Of a stretch of DNA of 20,154 bases, positions 1 through 6,895 are shown one piece after another. The notes below the pieces were generated by a model. The model searched no databases and had not been told where the DNA came from. It saw only the letters and a program-made list of their open reading frames with translations. How positions within the stretch are numbered: the stretch's first letter is position 1; each line of letters starts with the position of its first letter. Position numbers and translations under genes: made by a program. This DNA is from an uncultured Sutterella sp. (GTDB lineage Bacteria > Pseudomonadota > Gammaproteobacteria > Burkholderiales > Burkholderiaceae_F), in contig CAJKMT010000026.1 of the NCBI GenBank assembly GCA_905201055.1, forward strand, positions 1 through 20,154. The letters run 5' to 3'.

Positions 1-75
1 CTGAAGAAAACCGTGTATGTATCTGTATAGCGGAATAATATTTGTGATTATAACTCTCTTTTCTTAAAAAATAAA

Positions 76-1782
76 ATGAGCTTCGCTCAAGCGTTTAAAA
101 ACTTTCGGGAACACATCCCCGTTGAGCCGTTTCACCCGGCCAGTTTCGACCTCTTCGGTCACTACAACGCTCACAGCCTCTCGCGCGACATCAGTTCGGG
201 CCTCACCGTCGGCATGGTGGCCCTGCCTTTGGCCATGGCTTTTGCCATCGCCTCCGGTGTCACTCCTGAGGCCGGTATCTACACGTCCATCATCGCGGGC
301 TTTTTAATCGCCATTTTGGGCGGCTGCCGGGTTCAGATCGGCGGACCGGCAGGTGCCTTCATCGTAATTATTTACGGCATTATCGCCAATTACGGTCTGG
401 CCAACCTCATGATTGCCACGATCGGCAGCGGCATATTGCTGATACTGATGGGGCTATTCAAGATAGGCAGTTTTATTCGCTTTATCCCGATTTCCATTGT
501 GATCGGCTTTACCAACGGTATCGCCGTGCTGATTGCGCTCTCGCAGGTCAAGGATTTCCTGGGTTTAAGCATTGAAAAAATGCCAGCGGACTTCTTCGGA
601 CAGATGAACGCGATTTTCACTCACATTGAAACGGTGAATTTTTACGCCTTAGCGATTGCTCTCATCTCCTTTGCAATCGTTCGCTTCTGGCCCAATAACA
701 CGTCCTCACGTGTGGCCGCCTGGAAGCGCTGGATTGCCAGAGTGCCGGGCACTGTCGTTGTGCTTATCGTCTCCACAGTCGCCGTGACGAGCCTGAATCT
801 GCCCGTGGAAACGATCGGCAGCAAATTCGGCGGTATTCCTCAAACGCTGCCCTCCATTCAGGTTCCGACCTTTGATTGGGAAAACATCCGCCATTTGATC
901 GGACCGATGGTGACGATCGCCTTATTGGGCGCCATTGAGTCGCTGCTTTGCGCACGCGTGGCCGACACGCTCACCGATGACCGCCATAATCCGAATCAGG
1001 AATTGATGGGTCAGGGTATTGCCAATCTCGTCGTGCCGTTTTTCGGCGGCATCCCCGCAACCGGCACTATCGCCCGTACAGTCACCAATATTAAGAGCGG
1101 TGCGGTATCACCCATTTCAGGCGTCGTGCACGCCATCACGCTGCTTGTGGTTATTCTAGCGGCCGCTCCCTTGGCTTCGAACATTCCGCTTGCAGCCTTG
1201 TCGGCCATTTTGCTCAATGTAGCCAGCAACATGGGCAACTGGGCTGAATTTAAGCGCCTTCGCCGCATGACGATGTCCTACAAAGTAACGCTTCTGGCGA
1301 CGTTCTTCCTGACGGTGATTTTTGACCTCACGGTGGCCGTGGAAGTGGGCCTGGTGGTTTCCTGCCTCTTCTTCATCTATCGCATGAATACCCTCACGAG
1401 CGTTACCCGAATGACACTGCCTGCCGACACTCCTGAAGGCATTGAAGCCTGGCGTCTGCAAGGGTCACTTTTCTTCGGCTCTGTTTCCAAACTCTCTCAG
1501 ATGACCGATCCCAAGCGCATTACTGCTCGCAATGCCAATAAAGTGGTGATTCTGAACTGTGCTGCACTGATGAACATCGATAACTCCGCGATGGACATTA
1601 TTTCAACCTATCATCGCGCGTTAAAACGTCGTGATTTCGAACTCATCATCAGCGGAGCAACCGGTCACGTACTCAAGCAGCTTGAGCGCACCGGCATTGC
1701 TCAGACTTTGGGCAGAAACATGACGGAGAATATGCTGGAAGCCGAACGGCTCGCCCGAGAGCTCATCAGAAATATTCCTTAA
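76..1782 (+). CDS. SulP-family anion transporter with C-terminal STAS domain
   Basis: Inner-membrane transporter of the SulP/SLC26 family. Members move sulfate, bicarbonate or dicarboxylates, usually with H+ or Na+; the substrate cannot be read from the sequence. After a short hydrophilic N-terminus, residues about 38-435 hold repeated hydrophobic segments with the family core: the run around residues 43-62 (LTVGMVALPLAMAFAIASG) and QIGGPAGAF at 87-95. Residues about 455-560 form a STAS domain, with the loop MNIDNSAMD at 499-507 where family members carry the regulatory D-S/T. At 568 aa it has normal bacterial SulP length. I see no clear Shine-Dalgarno before the ATG (the leader is A/T-rich), but the N-terminal residues fit the family and the next in-frame Met is inside the first membrane helix. 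It stands alone, closed by a terminator directly behind it. Family call sure, substrate unknown. Confidence 0.93.
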   Translation: MSFAQAFKNFREHIPVEPFHPASFDLFGHYNAHSLSRDISSGLTVGMVALPLAMAFAIASGVTPEAGIYTSIIAGFLIAILGGCRVQIGGPAGAFIVIIYGIIANYGLANLMIATIGSGILLILMGLFKIGSFIRFIPISIVIGFTNGIAVLIALSQVKDFLGLSIEKMPADFFGQMNAIFTHIETVNFYALAIALISFAIVRFWPNNTSSRVAAWKRWIARVPGTVVVLIVSTVAVTSLNLPVETIGSKFGGIPQTLPSIQVPTFDWENIRHLIGPMVTIALLGAIESLLCARVADTLTDDRHNPNQELMGQGIANLVVPFFGGIPATGTIARTVTNIKSGAVSPISGVVHAITLLVVILAAAPLASNIPLAALSAILLNVASNMGNWAEFKRLRRMTMSYKVTLLATFFLTVIFDLTVAVEVGLVVSCLFFIYRMNTLTSVTRMTLPADTPEGIEAWRLQGSLFFGSVSKLSQMTDPKRITARNANKVVILNCAALMNIDNSAMDIISTYHRALKRRDFELIISGATGHVLKQLERTGIAQTLGRNMTENMLEAERLARELIRNIP

Positions 1783-1788
1783 AATCTT

Positions 1789-1819
1789 CGGTTGGTCTTT
1801 CGGCCAACCGATTTTTTTT
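1789..1819 (+). terminator. Intrinsic terminator of the SulP gene
   Basis: A 9-bp hairpin: arm CGGTTGGTC at 1789-1797, loop TTTC, arm GGCCAACCG at 1802-1810, with one T-G pair. It is followed by A and eight T residues (1812-1819). It begins six bases after the SulP stop codon and ends about 12 bases before the next start codon, so it separates the two transcription units. Confidence 0.9.
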
Positions 1820-1831
1820 AGAGAGTAACGT

Positions 1832-2797
1832 ATGCAATTTTTGAAGACATTGATTTTGGCAACGGCTGCGACAACACTTTTCTCTACAGCTTGGGCCGCG
1901 CCGGTTTCAACCGCAAAGACGGAAACAATGCGTGTTGAAGTCACAGAACACCAGATTGACGAAATCGGCAACGTCATCTACTCCCAAATCCATTCCCGAC
2001 GAGCCAATCGTCCTATGCGTATGACGCTTCTCGTTCCGAGAACTCCGGAGAAAAAGCCTGCGGTAATTTATTTCCCGGGAGGCGGCTTCACGAGCACAGA
2101 TTACGAAAAATTCATTGAAATGCGCTTTGCATTGGCTAAAGCCGGTTTCGTTGTAGCCGCTGCCGAATACCGAGTCGTCCCGAATAAATTCCCCGCCATT
2201 TTGGAAGACGGCAAAGCGGCTGTGCGCTATCTCAAAGCCAATGCGGAGGTTTCCGGCATCGACCCGACTAAAATCGGCGTTTTGGGTGATTCAGCCGGCG
2301 GCTACCTTTCCCAAATGGTGGCTGTGACCGGAGGTGAAAAATCTTTCGATAAAGGTGAAAACCTTCATGTAGACTCCACCGTCCGGGCAGCTGTTACTCT
2401 CTATGGTATTTCCGACTTAAGAAATATCGGTGCCGGATACGATGAGGCGACCCAAAAAGTCCATCAATCCCCTGCCGTCACCGAAGCCCTCTTAGTCAAT
2501 GGTGTGGCTTTCCGCGATTTTGCCGGTGCATCGATCAACGCAGACTCTGCCAAAGCGCTTGCAGCGAGTTCTTTAGGTCACATCAAAAAGAATCTGCCGC
2601 CGATGCTCATCATGCACGGCAGCGAAGACAAGTTAGTCTCTCCGGTGCAAAGCGAGCAGCTCTATGAGGCGTTAAAGGCAAGCGGCAACGCAGTTACTTA
2701 TGTTAAGGTTGAGGGCGCCGGTCATGGTGACACCGTCTGGTTTCAAAAACCTGTCATCGATAAGGTCGTCAATTGGTTTAAGCAAAACTTAAAGTAA
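1832..2797 (+). CDS. Exported alpha/beta hydrolase (esterase/lipase-like)
   Basis: Probable secreted or periplasmic serine esterase of the alpha/beta-hydrolase fold. Residues 1-22 form a signal peptide (basic start, hydrophobic core, AWA before the likely cut at 22/23). The nucleophile elbow is GDSAGG with Ser154. Asp266 in HGSED and His298 in GAGHGD complete a plausible triad. The oxyanion-hole motif, HGGG in hormone-sensitive-lipase-type enzymes, is PGGG here (residues 82-85, in YFPGGGF). Length of 321 aa is typical. The ribosome-binding site GAGAG lies about 8 bases before the ATG. The RidA-family gene follows after 11 bases, so the two are probably one operon. The natural substrate (short-chain ester, acetylated sugar or peptide-like compound) cannot be told. 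Fold and triad are visible; export is inferred from the signal peptide. Confidence 0.88.
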   Translation: MQFLKTLILATAATTLFSTAWAAPVSTAKTETMRVEVTEHQIDEIGNVIYSQIHSRRANRPMRMTLLVPRTPEKKPAVIYFPGGGFTSTDYEKFIEMRFALAKAGFVVAAAEYRVVPNKFPAILEDGKAAVRYLKANAEVSGIDPTKIGVLGDSAGGYLSQMVAVTGGEKSFDKGENLHVDSTVRAAVTLYGISDLRNIGAGYDEATQKVHQSPAVTEALLVNGVAFRDFAGASINADSAKALAASSLGHIKKNLPPMLIMHGSEDKLVSPVQSEQLYEALKASGNAVTYVKVEGAGHGDTVWFQKPVIDKVVNWFKQNLK

Positions 2798-2808
2798 GGA
2801 TTTTTTCA

Positions 2809-3270
2809 ATGATCGTTGAAAACAAACTTCAGGCTATGGGATTGGAGTTACCTGCCGTGGCTGATCCCGCCGGGCTTTATGTGTACACACGACGTGTGGG
2901 CAATTTGGTTTATGTCTCCGGTCAAACTCCAGACATCAACAGCGTCCTGCAATACAAAGGCGTCGTCGGCGAGACAATGACTGTCGAAGAAGGGAAAAAG
3001 GCCGCACAGTTAAGCGCACTCAATGTACTGTCGGTTCTCAAACGCGAATTGGGCGATTTGGACCGCGTCAAACAGTTTGTGCATCTGACCGGTTTTGTGC
3101 GCTGCGCCAAAGGTTTTGAGGAACATCCTCAGGTCATCAACGGTGCTTCCGAACTTTTCAGAGAACTGTACGGCAGCGCTGGCGTCGGTACCCGAATTGC
3201 CCTGGATGCCTATGAATTGCCTGAAGGCGCTGCCATTGAAATCACCGTAATCGTTGAAGTGACGGATTAA
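2809..3270 (+). CDS. RidA/YjgF/YER057c/UK114-family protein
   Basis: Small cytosolic protein of the Rid superfamily. The archetype RidA hydrolyses reactive enamine/imine intermediates made by PLP enzymes; many paralogues have other or unknown roles. At 153 aa it is longer than archetypal RidA (about 128 aa) and fits the longer Rid subgroup. Visible family features are VGNLVYVSGQTP (30-41), the TRIALDAYELPEGAAIEI block (128-145) with Arg129 aligning to the imine-binding Arg of RidA, and Glu144 in the conserved IEI. The ribosome-binding site AAGGA (2796-2800) overlaps the stop codon of the upstream hydrolase, so translation is closely linked. No signal peptide, so the partner hydrolase is exported while this protein stays inside. 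Family sure; activity not proven. Confidence 0.9.
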   Translation: MIVENKLQAMGLELPAVADPAGLYVYTRRVGNLVYVSGQTPDINSVLQYKGVVGETMTVEEGKKAAQLSALNVLSVLKRELGDLDRVKQFVHLTGFVRCAKGFEEHPQVINGASELFRELYGSAGVGTRIALDAYELPEGAAIEITVIVEVTD

Positions 3271-3291
3271 CTTAACCGAAACAAGTCTATC

Positions 3292-3326
3292 AGCGGATAG
3301 TCTCTCAAAAGGCTATCCGCTTTTTT
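3292..3326 (+). terminator. Intrinsic terminator between convergent genes
   Basis: A 9-bp perfect hairpin: AGCGGATAG at 3292-3300 pairs with CTATCCGCT at 3313-3321, running into six T residues (3321-3326). It closes the hydrolase-RidA unit. The minus-strand threonine-aldolase-like gene ends at 3332; read from that side the stem lacks a clean T run, so it may stop that transcript less well. Confidence 0.88.
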
Positions 3327-3331
3327 GTTAA

Positions 3332-4357
3332 TCAGAGCAGTTCAATCACCCGATCAATATTTTCTTCTTTCGTTGCCCAGCTTGTGCAGAAACGAACCGC
3401 TGTGTGATTGTCATCAACCTTGCACCAGTGGGAGACCTGAACTTCTTTTTCAAGCTCAGCCAATTTGTCGTTCGGCAACACCACAAACTGCTGATTGGAG
3501 GGGCTTTCCGAGAAGAAGCGATAGCCTTTTTGTTTAAGTGCCGCTTTGAGTTTCATGGCCATTTCAATGGCGTGACGGCTGATTTCAAAGTAAAGGTTAT
3601 CGGTGAAAAGCGTATCAAACTGCAGTCCCAAAAGTCTGCCCTTAGCCAGGACTGCACCGCCCTGCTTCATAATGGTAAAGAAGTTTTTCGCAAGTTTCGT
3701 GTTGGTAAAAACAACCGCTTCTCCCAAAAGTGCCCCCACCTTGGTGCCGCCGATATAAAACACATCAGCCAGACGCGCAAGATCAGCGAGCGTCATATCG
3801 GATCCTTCGCTGACCAATGCGTACCCCAAACGTGCACCGTCAACAAAAAGCGGCATACCGTGTTTGCGGCAGACCTCACTGATTGCCTGCATTTCAGAAA
3901 GTGAGTAAACGGAACCGGTTTCGGTTGCCTGTGAAATATAGACCATGGCAGGAATGACACCGTGATCCCATGAGGGTGCTGTCAGCGTATCGACGATAAA
4001 ACGGTCAAGCTCCCGGGCATCCATTTTCCCGTCATGAGGGGTAATCGTAAGCACCTTATGGCCGCCCATTTCAATGGCGCCGCCCTCGTGCCCGTTGATA
4101 TGTCCGCTTGTCACAGCGATCACACCTTCGCAGGGGCGCAAAATAGAACGAATGACGGTCGAATTGGTTTGGGTTCCGCCTATTAACAGAAAAACTTCCG
4201 AATCAGGCGCGCAGCAGGCGGCTTTAATTTTTTCTTTGGCGCTTTGGCAGTACTCATCAGTGCCATAGCCGGGAGTACTTTCTAAATTGGTTTGAACCAG
4301 GCGCTCGAGAATTTTCGGGTGACAACCCTCCTGATAGTCGCAGGCTAAACGTATCAT
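3332..4357 (-). CDS. Low-specificity L-threonine aldolase-like PLP enzyme (beta-eliminating lyase family)
   Basis: Cytosolic fold-type I PLP enzyme of the threonine aldolase/beta-eliminating lyase family, expected to cleave threonine or other beta-hydroxy amino acids to glycine plus an aldehyde. Seen in the protein: GGTQTN at 60-65 (cofactor phosphate region), the FVDGAR motif (171-176) with Asp173 for the PLP ring nitrogen, and Lys206 in GGTKVGALLGEA as the Schiff-base lysine. Length of 341 aa matches the family. The N-terminus (MIRLACDYQEGCHP) differs from E. coli LtaE and resembles a divergent branch of the family, so the exact substrate is open. The ribosome-binding site AAGGAC lies about 10 bases upstream on the minus strand. 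It is divergent from pstB; the Pho box between them points towards pstB. Confidence 0.87.
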   Translation of the reverse strand: MIRLACDYQEGCHPKILERLVQTNLESTPGYGTDEYCQSAKEKIKAACCAPDSEVFLLIGGTQTNSTVIRSILRPCEGVIAVTSGHINGHEGGAIEMGGHKVLTITPHDGKMDARELDRFIVDTLTAPSWDHGVIPAMVYISQATETGSVYSLSEMQAISEVCRKHGMPLFVDGARLGYALVSEGSDMTLADLARLADVFYIGGTKVGALLGEAVVFTNTKLAKNFFTIMKQGGAVLAKGRLLGLQFDTLFTDNLYFEISRHAIEMAMKLKAALKQKGYRFFSESPSNQQFVVLPNDKLAELEKEVQVSHWCKVDDNHTAVRFCTSWATKEENIDRVIELL

Positions 4358-4408
4358 TTTTTCTGTCCTTTTAATCTTTTAACCAAGAAAACAAAAAGTT
4401 GCGCCGCA

Positions 4409-4464
4409 ATGTCATATAGATGTCATATTAGTGTCATCTAAGGGTCACACCCACCTTTTAGACT
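4409..4464 (+). promoter_or_regulatory. Two tandem Pho boxes plus -10 driving pstB
   Basis: Four half-sites repeat every 11 bp: TGTCAT at 4410, 4421 and 4432, and GGTCAC at 4443, each followed by an A/T-rich spacer in the first three units. This is the PhoB operator pattern (7-bp half-sites with 4-bp spacers), doubled. Exactly 10 bases after the last TCAC lies TAGACT (4459-4464), 4 of 6 matches to a -10 box. That is the same operator to -10 distance as I recall for E. coli phoA. No -35 is needed when PhoB recruits sigma70. The predicted leader to the pstB start is about 40 bases. The repeats are seen directly; activation by PhoB is inferred. Confidence 0.9.
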
Positions 4465-4509
4465 TCGGGCCAACACTGATAAAAGGTTTTTTACGAAGGA
4501 GTCTTCGGG

Positions 4510-5280
4510 ATGTCCGATATGACCATGACCCCGAAAATCGAGGTCAAAAATTTTAATTTCTACTACGGCGCTTTCCATGCGCTCAAAAATATTAACCTCA
4601 ACATTGCCGAAAATAAAGTGACGGCCTTTATCGGACCGTCCGGCTGCGGCAAATCCACGCTGCTTCGCACCTTCAACCGCATGTATGAACTCTATGGCGA
4701 ACAGCGTGCTGAAGGCGAAATTTGGCTCGACGGCGAAAATATCGTTACTAAAACCGAAGGTGTTGACCGCTTGCGCTCCAAGGTCGGCATGGTGTTTCAG
4801 CGCCCGACCCCGTTCCCGATGTCCATCTATGACAACATCGCCTACGGTGTTCGCCTTTTTGAAAAGCTCTCCAAGGCTGAAATGGATGAACGCGTTGAAT
4901 GGGCATTAAAGAAGTCCGCTCTTTGGACTGATGTGAAGGATAAGCTTCAGGCTTCCGGTTTTGCCCTTTCAGGCGGCCAGCAGCAGCGTCTTTGCATTGC
5001 CCGCGCCATTGCAGTTAAGCCTGAAGTGCTTTTGCTTGACGAACCGTGCTCAGCCCTTGACCCGATCTCCACGGCTAAGATTGAAGATCTGATTAATGAA
5101 TTAAAGAATGACTACACTGTCGTCATCGTGACTCACAGCATGCAGCAGGCAGCTCGTATTTCAGATTTCACTGCTTATATGTACCTCGGTGAATTGATTG
5201 AATTCGGTCCGACAGAAGTGATTTTCACTCACCCGACCAAGAAAGCCACCGAAGACTACATCACGGGCCGCTTCGGTTAA
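4510..5280 (+). CDS. pstB: Phosphate ABC transporter ATP-binding protein PstB
   Basis: ATPase of the high-affinity phosphate importer PstSCAB; it energises uptake and takes part in Pho signalling with PhoU and PhoR. Motifs in order are Walker A GPSGCGKST (42-50), Q-loop Gln97 in MVFQRPTPFPMSIYDN, which is diagnostic of PstB, signature LSGGQQQR (153-160), Walker B VLLLDEP (173-179), the ALDPIST D-loop and switch His209. The C-terminal THPTKKATEDYITGRFG is the usual PstB ending. Length of 256 aa is normal. AAGGAG (4496-4501) lies 8 bases before this ATG, which supports it over later Mets at codons 4 and 6. It is first in its operon under a double Pho box. Oddly, it is separated from pstSCA, which lie about 5 kb away on the other strand. 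Confidence 0.97.
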   Translation: MSDMTMTPKIEVKNFNFYYGAFHALKNINLNIAENKVTAFIGPSGCGKSTLLRTFNRMYELYGEQRAEGEIWLDGENIVTKTEGVDRLRSKVGMVFQRPTPFPMSIYDNIAYGVRLFEKLSKAEMDERVEWALKKSALWTDVKDKLQASGFALSGGQQQRLCIARAIAVKPEVLLLDEPCSALDPISTAKIEDLINELKNDYTVVIVTHSMQQAARISDFTAYMYLGELIEFGPTEVIFTHPTKKATEDYITGRFG

Positions 5281-5312
5281 TCGGACGACACAGACAGAAT
5301 TAGGAGCAAAAA

Positions 5313-6023
5313 ATGATTATGTCCGCACAATCGCACCTTGTGCACCAATTTGACGAAGACTTGGACGAACTCAAGCACTTGCTCTACAGCATGGGTGACT
5401 TGGTCGTCGAACAGATTAATAACGCAACGAAGGCATTCCGCACTGCCGATATTGATCTTGCGCAATCGGTCAAAGATCGTGACGCCGCCATCAACGCACT
5501 TGAAGTGTCCACTGACCGTGCCGCCACGCTCTTGATTGCCAAGCATCAGCCGACTGCCACCGACCTGCGCTTTGTATTTGGTATTGCCAAAATGGCTACC
5601 GACTTCGAACGCATGGGTGACCAAGCCCGCAACATCGCCCGCGCCAGCCGCAGCGATATGCCTGAGAAGCTCTCGGAAGAATTGGCTAAAACCGGTATTG
5701 TCGAGGCGACCGTAAAGACTGTGAACCTCGCCATGCTTGCGCTGAAAAATCTTTCTGAAACGGCTGCCGTCAACACGCTTCGCTCTGACGGTGACGTTGA
5801 CGAGGCATTCTCTGCCGGCATCAAAACCGTCACGCTTTATTTGAAAGAACATCCCGAAGATGTGGATAAGGCTCTTGCCTGCCTGAACCTTCTGAAGGCT
5901 TATGAACGCCTCGGAGACCATGCGACAAACATTGCCGAACATGTGATCTTCATCCTCGACGGTGAAGACATCCGACACTTAAGGCTTGATGCATTGCCTG
6001 AAAATCTGGCGAAGCTCTCCTAA
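5313..6023 (+). CDS. phoU: Phosphate signalling complex protein PhoU
   Basis: Cytosolic peripheral membrane regulator that keeps PhoR quiet when phosphate is plentiful, by contact with the Pst transporter. It has two repeated three-helix domains, each with the metal-binding E/D-x-x-x-D signature: DFERMGDQARNIAR at 97-110 and AYERLGDHATNIAEHV at 196-211. Length of 236 aa is normal. AGGAG lies 7 bases before the ATG; a second Met at codon 3 is a possible alternative start. It follows pstB by 32 bases with no terminator between, so the pair shares the Pho promoter. A strong terminator follows it, before phoB. Confidence 0.96.
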   Translation: MIMSAQSHLVHQFDEDLDELKHLLYSMGDLVVEQINNATKAFRTADIDLAQSVKDRDAAINALEVSTDRAATLLIAKHQPTATDLRFVFGIAKMATDFERMGDQARNIARASRSDMPEKLSEELAKTGIVEATVKTVNLAMLALKNLSETAAVNTLRSDGDVDEAFSAGIKTVTLYLKEHPEDVDKALACLNLLKAYERLGDHATNIAEHVIFILDGEDIRHLRLDALPENLAKLS

Positions 6024-6030
6024 GTCGAAA

Positions 6031-6064
6031 AACCTTCGTCAAAAAAGACGAAGGTTTATTTTTT
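6031..6064 (+). terminator. Intrinsic terminator between phoU and phoB
   Basis: A 10-bp perfect hairpin: AACCTTCGTC at 6031-6040, six-A loop, GACGAAGGTT at 6047-6056, then TA and six T residues (6059-6064). It splits pstB-phoU from phoB-phoR and suggests that phoBR is transcribed mainly from another start, or by partial read-through. Between it and phoB lies TATTAT (6081-6086), 5 of 6 matches to a -10, but without a convincing -35 or Pho box. Confidence 0.88.
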
Positions 6065-6139
6065 CGAATGAAATTTCGCCTATTATTAAGCAGTAAGGCT
6101 CGTCTGTCGGGTCAAGAGAATTAAATAGAAGGGAATGTT

Positions 6140-6865
6140 ATGAGTGAGACCTCGAACGCAAAGACGGCACGTATTTTAATTGTTGAAGATGAGGCAGCGA
6201 TCAGAACGCTGATTTCTTTTGCCTGCGCAGCAGCAGGTTACGAAGTCGAAACCGCTGAGGATGCTCTCAAGGCTCAGGAAATCGTTGACAGCAACCCGCC
6301 CGATTTAATTTTGCTTGACTACATGCTGCCTGAAATGACCGGTGTGGAATGGCTTGAAAAACTTCATGCCGATCCCAAAACCGAGCATCTGCCCGTCATT
6401 ATGCTCACAGCTCGCGGCAGTGAATCCGACCGCGTCAAAGGACTTAATGCCGGCGCCGACGACTATATTGTCAAACCCTTCATGCCGCGTGAATTGATCG
6501 CCCGCATTCAGGCTGTGCTGCGCCGCTACAAGTACCACGCTCAAAGCAGTGAAGAATCAAAAAACAAAGAAGTCGTCTGCGGACCGCTTGTTATGAATGA
6601 GGCAAGCTTCGAAGCAAAAGTTGACGGTCAGCCTCTGACGCTTTCGGCCAAAGAATTCAAACTTCTTTTGGTTTTTGCGAAAACCCCCGAACGCGTCTAC
6701 AGCCGTGAAATGCTGCTGTCGCTTGTTTGGGATAACGCTTATGTGGATGAATGCACAGTCGACGTTCACATGCTCAGATTGCGCAAACAGCTTCAGGGCA
6801 CACGCGCCGAAAACCTTCTTCAAACCGTACGGGGTTTAGGCTACAGAGCACATATTTCCAACTAA
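6140..6865 (+). CDS. phoB: Phosphate regulon response regulator PhoB (OmpR/PhoB family)
   Basis: DNA-binding response regulator that binds Pho boxes when phosphorylated by PhoR. The receiver domain (about 11-127) has the acidic pair Glu16/Asp17, phospho-acceptor Asp60 (LILLDYMLPEMTG), Thr90 and Lys112 in VKPF. The winged-helix DNA-binding domain (about 145-238) has LSAKEFKLLLVF, the recognition region DECTVDVHMLRLRKQL and the terminal TVRGLGYR. Length of 241 aa is slightly above the usual 229-235 because of a short N-terminal tail. AAGGGA precedes the start. Neighbouring phoR, phoU and pst genes, plus two Pho boxes in the same window, make PhoB far likelier than another OmpR-type regulator. 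Confidence 0.95.
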   Translation: MSETSNAKTARILIVEDEAAIRTLISFACAAAGYEVETAEDALKAQEIVDSNPPDLILLDYMLPEMTGVEWLEKLHADPKTEHLPVIMLTARGSESDRVKGLNAGADDYIVKPFMPRELIARIQAVLRRYKYHAQSSEESKNKEVVCGPLVMNEASFEAKVDGQPLTLSAKEFKLLLVFAKTPERVYSREMLLSLVWDNAYVDECTVDVHMLRLRKQLQGTRAENLLQTVRGLGYRAHISN

Positions 6866-6895
6866 TTTATACGTTTTACCCGGTGGAGTTTTACG

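Noticed and set aside
5277..5978. 233-codon open frame antisense to phoU
   Set aside because: It covers a well-defined phoU gene, has no family-like sequence, and looks like a codon-bias shadow.
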